Of a stretch of 53,178 bases of DNA, positions 25,250-33,240 are shown in pieces (within the stretch, counting starts at the first letter, position 1; each line of letters opens with the position of its first letter). The translations under genes were made by a program, and so were the position numbers. The DNA is from Chloroflexota bacterium. GTDB lineage: Bacteria; Chloroflexota; UBA6077; FW602-bin22; CADDYW01. The DNA lies in NCBI GenBank assembly GCA_021324795.1, contig JAJPIK010000018.1, positions 1-53,178 of the forward strand, written 5' to 3'. Under the pieces are notes generated by a model. That model searched no databases. It worked only from the letters and a program-made list of their open reading frames with translations, and had not been told where the DNA came from.

Positions 25250-26497
25250 ATGGCTCGCTCGATCGTGATGCCCAGTCTGGGGATGTTCACCTCGGAAGGT
25301 ACTCTGACCGATTGGCTTCGCCCATCGGGCAGCATCGTCAACGCCGGTGAGCCGGTCGCCGAGATCACCACTGAGAAAGCAACCTATCAAATCGAAGCCC
25401 CCGAAGCCGGCCGCTTGCACGCCGCCGCGCCAATCGGCACGGTACTGCAGGTCCAGGGCATTCTCGGTTACATCCTGGCCGAAGGGGAGCTACCACCGGT
25501 AGAAATGAAGCCGAGCGGCCCCGGGGAAGTCACCACGACGTCCGCCAGATCCTCTTCGCCGGTGACGGTCGATCGAGCAGCACAGGGAGCCACGGTTCCG
25601 CCTGCTGGCGAGATCCGAGCAACGCCGATCGCCCGTAAGCTCGCTGCGCAGCACGCGATTGACTTGCGCCGGCTCACGGGAAGTGGACCAGGTGGTCGCA
25701 TCGTCGAAGCGGACGTCGTGGCAGCAGTAGAACGGCGGGACGCAGCCAGCGCTGCCACGGCATCGCCGGGTCAAGGCCCGAGCGCGATCTCCCAAGGCCG
25801 CCAGGTCCGCCAGCGCCTCCCACTGGCCGGCATGCGACGAACGATCGCCGAGCGACTTCGGCATAGCCTCTCAACCACCGTCTCGGTCACCCTCACCCGC
25901 GAAGTCGACGCGGAAATCTTCCTTGGCGCGCGTCAGCGCTTGCTCGAGCGCCTAGGACTGGTCGGCAACCAGCTTCCCTACGACGCGCTCTTCGTGAAGA
26001 TCCTGGCGACAGCGCTGGGTGAGCGCCCCGAGCTCAATGCCGTGATCGAGAACGACACGATTCTCTATCTCGCCGAGGTGCACCTCGGCGTCGCCGTTTC
26101 CGTGCCTGGTGGGCTGGTCGTTCCGGTCGTCTACAACGCCGACGCGATCTCGCTAGGTGACGTCGCAGCCCGAATTCGGGACGTCAGCGTCAGGGCGCGG
26201 GAGGGGCAGCTCAAGCCGGCCGACGTCGGTGGCGCGACCGCGACGATCACCAACCTCGGCGCCTTCGGGATCGACGCGTTCACACCGATCATCAATCCCC
26301 CTCAGTCGGCGATCCTCGGGATTGGCCGGATTCAAGCGCGCCCGGTGATCCGTGGCGGTCAGCTCGCCGTCGGACAGACCGTTGTCCTCAGCTTGACCTT
26401 CGACCATCGCGTTGCCGACGGCGTTCCCGCCGCCCAGCTCCTCGATGTCGTCGCCCGACTGATGAACGACGAATCTTATCTCGAGAGCCTTGCCTGA
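25250..26497 (+). CDS. Dihydrolipoamide acyltransferase E2 component
   Basis: The 415-residue E2 has one lipoyl domain (about 1-78, lipoyl Lys in TEKATYQIEAP), a flexible Ser/Thr/Pro linker, a peripheral-subunit-binding domain (about 120-160, ATPIARKLAAQHAIDL and GSGPGGRIVEADV), and the catalytic domain with the HxxxDG motif FDHRVADGVPAAQLL. It accepts the acyl group from E1 and hands it to CoA. No E3 (dihydrolipoamide dehydrogenase) gene is present in the operon, so a shared E3 must come from elsewhere. Confidence 0.94.
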   Translation: MARSIVMPSLGMFTSEGTLTDWLRPSGSIVNAGEPVAEITTEKATYQIEAPEAGRLHAAAPIGTVLQVQGILGYILAEGELPPVEMKPSGPGEVTTTSARSSSPVTVDRAAQGATVPPAGEIRATPIARKLAAQHAIDLRRLTGSGPGGRIVEADVVAAVERRDAASAATASPGQGPSAISQGRQVRQRLPLAGMRRTIAERLRHSLSTTVSVTLTREVDAEIFLGARQRLLERLGLVGNQLPYDALFVKILATALGERPELNAVIENDTILYLAEVHLGVAVSVPGGLVVPVVYNADAISLGDVAARIRDVSVRAREGQLKPADVGGATATITNLGAFGIDAFTPIINPPQSAILGIGRIQARPVIRGGQLAVGQTVVLSLTFDHRVADGVPAAQLLDVVARLMNDESYLESLA

Positions 26498-26531
26498 GGG
26501 GCTCGAGTCTCAGGCGATCGGCCAACGAGTC

Positions 26532-27152
26532 TTATCGTGGTCCGACGGCGCGACCGCTTAATCGTGCCCCGATTGCTAAGCGGAGTACTTCCTCGATCTG
26601 TCCCAATCGACACGGCTTGGTGAGAACCAGGATGGGACATTCCGGTGTTCCGTGGAGTTCAGCCAGGTCGTCGGGAAAGCCGGTGACTGCCGCCAAGGGA
26701 AGAGTCGGCCAGCGACGACGCACCAGGCGAATGAAGTCAACCCCTTCCTTGGGCGTTGGCATTCGCACGTCGCTCAAAACCAGAGCAATGCTCGAATCCT
26801 CCTCGAGCGCCGCCAAGCCCTGCTCGGGACTCACAGCCTCGACCACTCGAAAACCGCCATGAGTGACGTGCGAGCGTAGGATAGTGCGTGAGAGATCGTG
26901 ATCGTCGACGATCAGCACTGTGGGGGACTGTTGATGATGGACGAATGTGCCTCGTCCATGATCGATAATGATCAGTCCCTCTTCTTCCAGTCGAACGAGT
27001 ACCTGCCGAACCGTCATCGGCGCCACCCCGAATTCCTCGGCCAGCCGGGTATGAGATGGGAGCTTGCTTCCCTCCGGTTGAGTTCCCTCGATTATCCGTT
27101 CCCGCAAGACATTGTAGATCCGCTGAGCGCGTGGGCCAAGGTTACTTGCCAT
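26532..27152 (-). CDS. GntR-type DNA-binding domain fused to a CheY-like receiver
   Basis: The 206-residue protein joins a GntR winged helix (about 8-73: RERIIEGTQPEGSKLPSHTRL, FGVAPMTVRQVL, GRGTFVHH) directly to a receiver domain (about 77-200). The receiver is complete: acidic pair Asp83-Asp84, phospho-acceptor Asp128 (LVLSDVRMP), Thr157 and Lys179 (TKPC). Normal response regulators have the receiver first; here it replaces the ligand domain of a GntR repressor. No histidine kinase is adjacent. It lies just behind the E1-E2 operon on the opposite strand. ATG at 27152 is preferred; a GTG at 27194 is possible. Confidence 0.85.
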   Translation of the reverse strand: MASNLGPRAQRIYNVLRERIIEGTQPEGSKLPSHTRLAEEFGVAPMTVRQVLVRLEEEGLIIIDHGRGTFVHHQQSPTVLIVDDHDLSRTILRSHVTHGGFRVVEAVSPEQGLAALEEDSSIALVLSDVRMPTPKEGVDFIRLVRRRWPTLPLAAVTGFPDDLAELHGTPECPILVLTKPCRLGQIEEVLRLAIGARLSGRAVGPR

Positions 27153-27329
27153 TTTTACCGCCGTTGCGAATCTTCGGACCGAGCTCGGACTCACTGGCTA
27201 GCGTTCGGACAGGTGTAATAATCATTTTCGATAACTACTCGAATTACTCGGTACACTCATTTAGATTATGCCAGATTTACCCCGGGCAATGCTATAGGAT
27301 GGGCGTACTACAACTTTAAGGCGAGCTGC

Positions 27330-29477
27330 TCAGCCTTTCTCGGTGCACCGGGCGACCACCGTCACTGTCCAAGGCTCGCTTGGTCGAAGCTCAACTGGCC
27401 AGGAAAAGAGGAGAGACGCCCCCTGATGGACCCGCTCGAACCCTCCCTCGGAACTCGAGATCGAATCGATCGAGGCCCACCAGGCCTGAGCCGGCTGACT
27501 TGGCACGAAGCTAATCTCGATCCCCAAATGTTCATTCCCGCAGGTGACCTCGCGCACCGCGGTCATCGCCCAATCGGCATCGAAGTGCTGGGCTCGACTC
27601 GTTGCGCCGACAAACCGACTGAAAGCAGCCGGATTACCCCCTCCGCCAAGGAGATTCAGATTGAACTCGGTGCCAAAGGTCACCACCAAGGGGCGCTCAG
27701 ACGGATTGGTGATGCGATAGGTCACGCTCAGGCCGGCCACATCCGGCCTGATCCGTAATTGCTTGACGACCTGGACGGGGCGGAACTCCGGTCCATCCCA
27801 AACATGGCCGTCCCGTCGAAGAGTGACGGTCAGGCCTCCGTCATCAGACTCGCGGGAAACCTGGTACGGCTGATTGACGAAGTCGCCTGCCTCGCCGTAA
27901 ATGCAAGCGGCGAAGGCAGCCGGCGTCGTTCCCGGCTGCAAAAAGTGATCGATCAGGCAGGTCCGTCGATACCAGTCGTAGTGAAGTCGTTTCTCGAGAC
28001 CACGCTCTTTGAGCATCACCATTTCGTGGATAGTCTTCGCTTCGCCGGTGCTGACTTCGGACGAGGCCTCGGCCGCTTGACGTAGCGTGCTGTGATACGC
28101 TTCGGGTCGACGAGTCAAGACGCTCACCAGATTGTGGGCCAGTTTGCGCAAATCCCACTCGAAAAGTGTGCCGCCCAAGGCGGGCGTCAGGTAGTAATTT
28201 GCTCGGCTTGTCTCGATGAGGAGCTCATCTTTGCTGTCATAGTCGAAGTCGGTGAGGTCGTAGCTGAGCCAGCTTTCGCCATGTCGAAGCAAGTAGTCGG
28301 CACGATTTTCGGACTGGATCAAATGGTGGAAAGTCGCCGTTCGCACGTCGGTCATGTAGACGCCACCAAAGACGCCATGCCAATAGGGGCAATTACACTG
28401 CGCTTGCCACAGCTCATCAAGCGCCATAGCATCCGGCTGGCTTCCCAGGGGCGCCGTCGCATAGACCTTCCGATGCACCCGCAGCATCTTCTTGTGCATT
28501 GTATTGACTTCTTCATACTTGGCCAGAAAGTTACGCCAGAAGCCACCACGAAGGAAACGGATAACGTCTTCCCGGTGTGCCGCCTCCATCTCGTGATAAA
28601 CGTTGTGAAACTGCCCGGCCGCTTCCGCGGGGAGAGCCCACTCCATCATCTCCGAATACGAGGCTGTCGGGAGGTACACGCGACCACGCGCTGGGAATTG
28701 CCGGGCATATTCACCCACCGGCATCACGTGCAGCCAACGTGACTGCTCCTCGAGTAGACTCAAGAATCGGTCCATCCAGCCATTTTTCCAGCACAGCTCA
28801 TGCGTACCGGGCCAAACGCCAAACTTCTCCCCATCGTCGCCCATCACGAGCACCAACGAAGGGTCCGCGGTGGCAACACCGGCCAGCTCCGAGACGATCT
28901 CTTCCGCTTTCATCCAAGGAATGATGTACCGGAGTCGCTTGCTGGTCGCGAAGACTTTTAGAGAATTTCCTTGATCTTCGGTAACAAAGTACCCAGTCAG
29001 ATCCGCGTCGTCGAGGCCACTCATTTTGAAATGAGCGTCGTCGACGATTGTCCATTCGACTCCGGCTTCGTGAAGAACGGACGGTAGCTGCGGCTCCCAA
29101 ACTCGTTCGGCGAGCCACATGCCGGTCGGCTCCGCCCCAAAATCCTGGCGGAGCACGTCAGTCATCTTCCGGATCTGACCAATTTGGTCAGCCTGGGGGA
29201 TTGCCGGCAGAATTGGCTCGTAATAACCGCCAGTCAGCAGCTCGACCTGTCCTCTCTGGACGAGGACAGCCAACCGACGGAGAAACTCCGGCTCGTTCTG
29301 ACGCAGCCAGTCCAGCAGTGGTCCAGTGTAATGTAGCGAGAGCCGAACGGCGGGGTGCCGCTCCAAACATTCGAGCATAGGGAAGTAAGCCATGCGGTAG
29401 GCGTCGGCGAAGACCCAGGGAAAATTGCCGACCGGCTGGTGATTGTGAAGTGCGAGGCACAGGGTCAACTGCTTCAT
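27330..29477 (-). CDS. GH57 4-alpha-glucanotransferase
   Basis: The 715-residue enzyme should transfer alpha-1,4-glucan segments. The N-terminal GH57 barrel starts HNHQPVGNF; the nucleophile is Glu124 (WLAERVWEP) and the acid/base Asp214 (VMGDDGEKFGVWPGTH), nearly identical in position to Glu123 and Asp214 of the Thermococcus litoralis enzyme. Two beta-rich C-terminal domains (about 300-715) match the DUF1925/DUF1926 domains of that enzyme. There is no signal peptide, so it acts in the cytoplasm on glycogen or maltodextrins. The start follows GGAGG. Confidence 0.93.
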   Translation of the reverse strand: MKQLTLCLALHNHQPVGNFPWVFADAYRMAYFPMLECLERHPAVRLSLHYTGPLLDWLRQNEPEFLRRLAVLVQRGQVELLTGGYYEPILPAIPQADQIGQIRKMTDVLRQDFGAEPTGMWLAERVWEPQLPSVLHEAGVEWTIVDDAHFKMSGLDDADLTGYFVTEDQGNSLKVFATSKRLRYIIPWMKAEEIVSELAGVATADPSLVLVMGDDGEKFGVWPGTHELCWKNGWMDRFLSLLEEQSRWLHVMPVGEYARQFPARGRVYLPTASYSEMMEWALPAEAAGQFHNVYHEMEAAHREDVIRFLRGGFWRNFLAKYEEVNTMHKKMLRVHRKVYATAPLGSQPDAMALDELWQAQCNCPYWHGVFGGVYMTDVRTATFHHLIQSENRADYLLRHGESWLSYDLTDFDYDSKDELLIETSRANYYLTPALGGTLFEWDLRKLAHNLVSVLTRRPEAYHSTLRQAAEASSEVSTGEAKTIHEMVMLKERGLEKRLHYDWYRRTCLIDHFLQPGTTPAAFAACIYGEAGDFVNQPYQVSRESDDGGLTVTLRRDGHVWDGPEFRPVQVVKQLRIRPDVAGLSVTYRITNPSERPLVVTFGTEFNLNLLGGGGNPAAFSRFVGATSRAQHFDADWAMTAVREVTCGNEHLGIEISFVPSQPAQAWWASIDSISSSEGGFERVHQGASLLFSWPVELRPSEPWTVTVVARCTEKG

Positions 29478-29546
29478 CGCAGTACCTCCGAAGTTTTCGA
29501 CGGTCACCGGTTGCCGGCCGCGATGGGTGCGGCCACCCGACGCTTG

Positions 29547-29566
29547 CTCAGATTATATCGTCTGAG
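29547..29566 (-). promoter_or_regulatory. Promoter -10 inside a palindrome upstream of the glucanotransferase
   Basis: On the minus strand a perfect TATAAT (29557-29552) lies inside the inverted repeat CTCAGA (29547-29552)/TCTGAG (29561-29566). A factor binding the palindrome would cover the -10 box. The -35 is poor. Confidence 0.5.
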
Positions 29567-29606
29567 CGGGAGGTTAGCGTACTGAATGGCTTGGCCGGGC
29601 GCATGG

Positions 29607-30218
29607 CTAATCGATCGCCAGGAAGTGGTATGCGCCGTCGAAGTAGAGAAGGGGGTCGCCGCCGGTGCCATAACCGGCCTCGATGACCTCGCCAAAAAGA
29701 ACGTAATGATCACCCCAGTCCTGACTCGCCACGATCTTGCAATCGAACCAGACGAGGCATTCTTCGAGCACCGGCATACCCTGCACGGTCAGACGATACT
29801 TGACTCCAGTGAACTGGGAATCGACGAGCGGAGCCCGACCGGCAAAACGGTCGGCGAGGAACTCCTGTCGATCAGAGAGAACACTGACCGCGTAGCGCCC
29901 TGTTTTGACCACCGCGTCGCACGCCTCGCTCCCACGACCGAGACAGACCAGAACCCGAGGCGGAGCGAGCGAGACGATCGAGAACGCATTGACGGTGACA
30001 CCTCGAAAACCCTGCCCGGTCACCGTCGTCACCACCGTCACGCTCGCCGCGTGCAATCGTCGCAAGGCACGCATCGCATCAGCACCCGGCGGCTGCCCAC
30101 CGTCGACGACCTCAAAGCCATGCCGCTCTCGGCCACTTCCACTCGGCCCCATGGAAATTCGCGCGTGATACTCGCCAGGCACGATGGCTGATCCCTCGAT
30201 AACGACAAATCTCTCCAT
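29607..30218 (-). CDS. Flavin reductase-like domain protein
   Basis: The 203-residue protein has a short N-terminal extension (about 50 residues) and an FMN-binding split-barrel domain of the flavin-reductase family: MRALRRLHAASVTVVTT, GVTVNAFSIVSLAPP, VLVCLGR, and DHYVLFGEVIEAGYG, DPLLYFDGAYH. It should reduce FMN with NAD(P)H, usually for a partner monooxygenase, none of which is visible here. The ATG at 30218 has a weak site; the frame to 30392 overlaps the upstream oxidoreductase gene. Confidence 0.88.
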   Translation of the reverse strand: MERFVVIEGSAIVPGEYHARISMGPSGSGRERHGFEVVDGGQPPGADAMRALRRLHAASVTVVTTVTGQGFRGVTVNAFSIVSLAPPRVLVCLGRGSEACDAVVKTGRYAVSVLSDRQEFLADRFAGRAPLVDSQFTGVKYRLTVQGMPVLEECLVWFDCKIVASQDWGDHYVLFGEVIEAGYGTGGDPLLYFDGAYHFLAID

Positions 30219-30252
30219 GAGTAGGATACCAGCAATCGGCCGATTCGACATC

Positions 30253-31446
30253 CTACTCTGAAATTCTCTCGATTGACACCAGCCGCCCATCCGTAGCCGA
30301 GCGCTGGACGGCATCGACCACGTGCGCAACAGCGCAGCCATCCTCGAAGCTCGGAACGTACCCCGGCGTCTGGCCCAAGACGGCACGAACAAACTCGTAC
30401 GCTTGGATCATGTACGTCTCAGTGTAGCCGTAGCCTGCCCCGGCCACTGGGAGCACGCTGACGTTTCCAAAGTGCGGGTGTCCTGGCCCGACGACCACTC
30501 GGCAGGGGCCGTTTACCTCACCTTCCCGGGTGGCGTCGAAGAATTCGAACTCACCCGCTCGCTCCATGTCGAACGCTGCCGATGCTCGGGAGCCAATCAG
30601 CTCGAACGCGGGTGAATTGCGGTAGCCGGTGGCAATCCGGCTGATGTGAAAATCTGCGACCGTACCATTCCGGAACCGCGCCGTGAACGATGCAACGTCG
30701 TCGGTGTCGACCTCGCGGAACTCGCCAGTCGTAGCGACCCGCGCGTGACCAACCGCATGCTCGGCGGGGACCGGGCGTCGCCCAATGAACGTCGCGAGCA
30801 TCGCCCCCTGTACCGTCTCGATCTCGCCAAGTAAGAAGCGACCGAGGTCGATCAGGTGGCTGCCGACGTCAGCAAGCGCGCCACCACCGGCGAGGATCCG
30901 CCGGTAACGCCAAGTAAACGGGACTTCGGGACTAGCCGCGTAATCAGTGAAGTAGCGACCACTGAACTGCCATGGCTCACCGAAGTCACCGCGAGCGACG
31001 GCGCGCTGAATCGCTGCGACAGCCGGCGCCCGGCGCAGGTTGTAACCGACGCCGTGCACAACACCGGCGCGCCGCGCGGCGCGCAGCATTGCCTGCGCAT
31101 CACTCAGGTTGACCGCAAGTGGCTTCTCGCAGAGGACGTGCTTGCCTCGCGCAATCAGAGCCTCGACTACCTCGCGATGCTGGTGGTTCGGCAGTGCGAC
31201 GACCGCGACGTCGATGTCGCGCGCCTCTACTGCATCTTGCCAGGACGCGGCAGTACGCTCAAAGCCAAAACGTTCTTGAGCATCACGGGCAAGCGCCGCG
31301 TCCGCGTCGACGACCAGTGCCAGGTCGACGTCGGCTGGTGCGGGCTGAAAGAACTCGCGAAGGCTCCGGAAAGCATGCGCGTGGGCACGCCCGATCATGC
31401 CAGCTCCGATGATCGCGATGCGAAGACGCGACCGGCTCGTACTCAT
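30253..31446 (-). CDS. Gfo/Idh/MocA-family sugar oxidoreductase
   Basis: The 397-residue NAD(P)-dependent enzyme should oxidise or reduce a sugar, inositol or sugar acid. The N-terminal Rossmann fold has IAIIGAGMIGRAHAHAF; the catalytic Lys lies in HVLCEKPLAVN; the C-terminal alpha/beta domain has the GGGALADVGSHLIDL motif with the second catalytic His. It starts 28 bp behind the permease stop and is part of the ABC importer operon, so it probably acts on the imported sugar. Confidence 0.92.
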   Translation of the reverse strand: MSTSRSRLRIAIIGAGMIGRAHAHAFRSLREFFQPAPADVDLALVVDADAALARDAQERFGFERTAASWQDAVEARDIDVAVVALPNHQHREVVEALIARGKHVLCEKPLAVNLSDAQAMLRAARRAGVVHGVGYNLRRAPAVAAIQRAVARGDFGEPWQFSGRYFTDYAASPEVPFTWRYRRILAGGGALADVGSHLIDLGRFLLGEIETVQGAMLATFIGRRPVPAEHAVGHARVATTGEFREVDTDDVASFTARFRNGTVADFHISRIATGYRNSPAFELIGSRASAAFDMERAGEFEFFDATREGEVNGPCRVVVGPGHPHFGNVSVLPVAGAGYGYTETYMIQAYEFVRAVLGQTPGYVPSFEDGCAVAHVVDAVQRSATDGRLVSIERISE

Positions 31447-31474
31447 GCGCTAACCCCTCCCGATAAGGAAGCTC

Positions 31475-32296
31475 TTATCCCTTTAGCGATCCAGCCAGTA
31501 AGCCTCGCATGAACAGCCGGCCGAGGGCGAGGTAGAAGACGATCGTTGGCAATGCGGCGAGCAACGCACCGGCCATCTGGACGTTCCACTCCACGAAGTA
31601 GCTGCCAGCCAGGTTGTTCACCGCGACGGTCACTGGTGACAGATTCGGGTTACTCAGGACCACTACCCCGAGGAGGAAGTCGTTCCAGATCGAGGTAAAC
31701 TGCCAGAGTAACGCGACGGCGAACGCCGGCATCGCGATCGGGAACATGATCCAGCGATAGATTCCAAAGAAGCCCGCGCCGTCGATCTTCGAGGCATCCA
31801 GAAGCTCGGTCGGGATGCCGATAAAGTACGACCGGAAAATCAGCGCGGTGATCGGGATCCCGAACACGCAGTGGACGAAGATCAGCCCCGGGATCGAGCC
31901 GTAGAGGTGAATCGACTGCAGGCTCACGACCAGGGGAATCAGGATACCTTGATAGGGCAGAAAGATCCCGAAGAGGACAAACAGAAACAGCAGGTTGGAG
32001 AAGCGGAAGCGCCACTTGGCGAAGATGTAGCCATTCATCGAGCCAATCAGCGACGAGATGACCGCGGCCGGCACGGTGATTTGGATGCTGTTCCAGAAGT
32101 TGGGCGAGACGCGCTTCCAAGCTTCGACGAAGCTCCCGAAGTAGAGACTGTTGGGGAGGTTCCACATCGTGGCGATCGAGACGTCCTTGTAGGGCTTCAT
32201 GCCGCTCACGGTCAGGACGTAGATCGGCATCAAGTAGAAAAGCGCGAAGGCAACCAGGATGAGGTAGATGCCTCCGCGACTCCAGGCACGCGTCAC
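31475..32296 (-). CDS. Carbohydrate ABC importer permease (MalG-like)
   Basis: The 273-residue inner-membrane protein has six predicted helices and the EAA loop GIPTELLDASKIDGAGFFGIYRWIMFP, which contacts the ATPase (given here as GIPTELLDASKIDGAGF). The GTG start overlaps the stop of the upstream permease (GTGA). It pairs with that permease; no ATP-binding subunit is encoded nearby, so a shared MsmK/UgpC-type ATPase is expected. Confidence 0.92.
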   Translation of the reverse strand: MTRAWSRGGIYLILVAFALFYLMPIYVLTVSGMKPYKDVSIATMWNLPNSLYFGSFVEAWKRVSPNFWNSIQITVPAAVISSLIGSMNGYIFAKWRFRFSNLLFLFVLFGIFLPYQGILIPLVVSLQSIHLYGSIPGLIFVHCVFGIPITALIFRSYFIGIPTELLDASKIDGAGFFGIYRWIMFPIAMPAFAVALLWQFTSIWNDFLLGVVVLSNPNLSPVTVAVNNLAGSYFVEWNVQMAGALLAALPTIVFYLALGRLFMRGLLAGSLKG

Positions 32297-33240
32297 CCTT
32301 CCACCTCCCGACTGATGTTGATCAAATAGGGAATGGTGAGAATGGCCGCCAGAATCAACATCACAACGGCGATCGCCGCGCCCTGGGAGAAATGATTGCT
32401 TTGGAACGTCGTCTGGAACATGAAAAAGGCGGGCGTGTCGTCGGCGAACGCCGGGCCGCTCGAGGTCATCGACGAGATGATATCGAACGCGCGTAGCGCA
32501 ATGCCCCCGACAATCACGACCACGGTGTAGGTTACCGGGGTGAGCAACGGGATAATCACATAACGATACAATGCGATCACTCCCGCGCCGTCGATGGCCG
32601 CGGCCTCACGCAGCTCGCCCGGGATGCCCCGAAGCGCGGCGAGATAGAGTGCCATCACATAGCCTGACATCTGCCAGCTCGACGCAATTGTCACCGCGGC
32701 GATCCCGAAGTTCGGATCGGTAAACCAATTCGAGTGGAGGAAGCCAAGGCCAACCGAGCGAAAGAGCAGGTCGATCCCTGAGTCCGGATTCATCAGCCAG
32801 CGCCAGGCAACGCCGGTGACGATCGCCGAGACCGCGAATGGCAGGAGGAAGATCGTACGGAAGATCGCCTCCCCTTTGATCCGCTGATCTAAGAACACCG
32901 CGAGGAGAAACCCGACGACGATGCACTCTACCAGGAAGAGCACTGTGTAGATCAGGATGTTGTGCAGATCGATCAGAAAACGATCGGTCTGGAGCAAGCG
33001 AACGAAGTTACGCAAGCCGACCCAGGTGTAATCTGGATTGACGTCGTTCCAGAGGACAAGAGAAGAATAGATCGTCCAGAAGATGAACGCATAGATGAAG
33101 ACCGCGACAGCAATGATGGACGGAGTCAGGACCAGAATCGCGATCAGCGTGTCGCTGCGCAGCCAGCGGGCGACTCGACGAGTGGTCGGGAGAGGGGTGG
33201 CGAGATCCCTCTCCCGACCTTTCAAACTACTTGCAGACAC
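32293..33240 (-). CDS. Carbohydrate ABC importer permease (MalF-like)
   Basis: The 315-residue permease has six helices and the EAA loop around GELREAAAIDGAGVIAL. The frame opens with GTG at 33240, overlapping the binding-protein stop by 14 bp. The first 20 codons run through the hairpin at 33184-33219, and a clear ribosome-binding site is lacking, so the true start may be a TTG at 33225 or a few codons further in. It forms the channel with the MalG-like permease. Confidence 0.9.
   Translation of the reverse strand: MSASSLKGRERDLATPLPTTRRVARWLRSDTLIAILVLTPSIIAVAVFIYAFIFWTIYSSLVLWNDVNPDYTWVGLRNFVRLLQTDRFLIDLHNILIYTVLFLVECIVVGFLLAVFLDQRIKGEAIFRTIFLLPFAVSAIVTGVAWRWLMNPDSGIDLLFRSVGLGFLHSNWFTDPNFGIAAVTIASSWQMSGYVMALYLAALRGIPGELREAAAIDGAGVIALYRYVIIPLLTPVTYTVVVIVGGIALRAFDIISSMTSSGPAFADDTPAFFMFQTTFQSNHFSQGAAIAVVMLILAAILTIPYLINISREVEG
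33184..33219 (-). promoter_or_regulatory. Stem-loop behind the binding-protein stop codon
   Basis: A 13-bp perfect stem (33184-33196 with 33207-33219, 10-nt loop, mostly G/C) begins 8 nt after the binding-protein stop. Without a T-run it is unlikely to be a full terminator. By analogy with malE-malF it may protect the upstream mRNA and lower permease expression. Confidence 0.65.
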
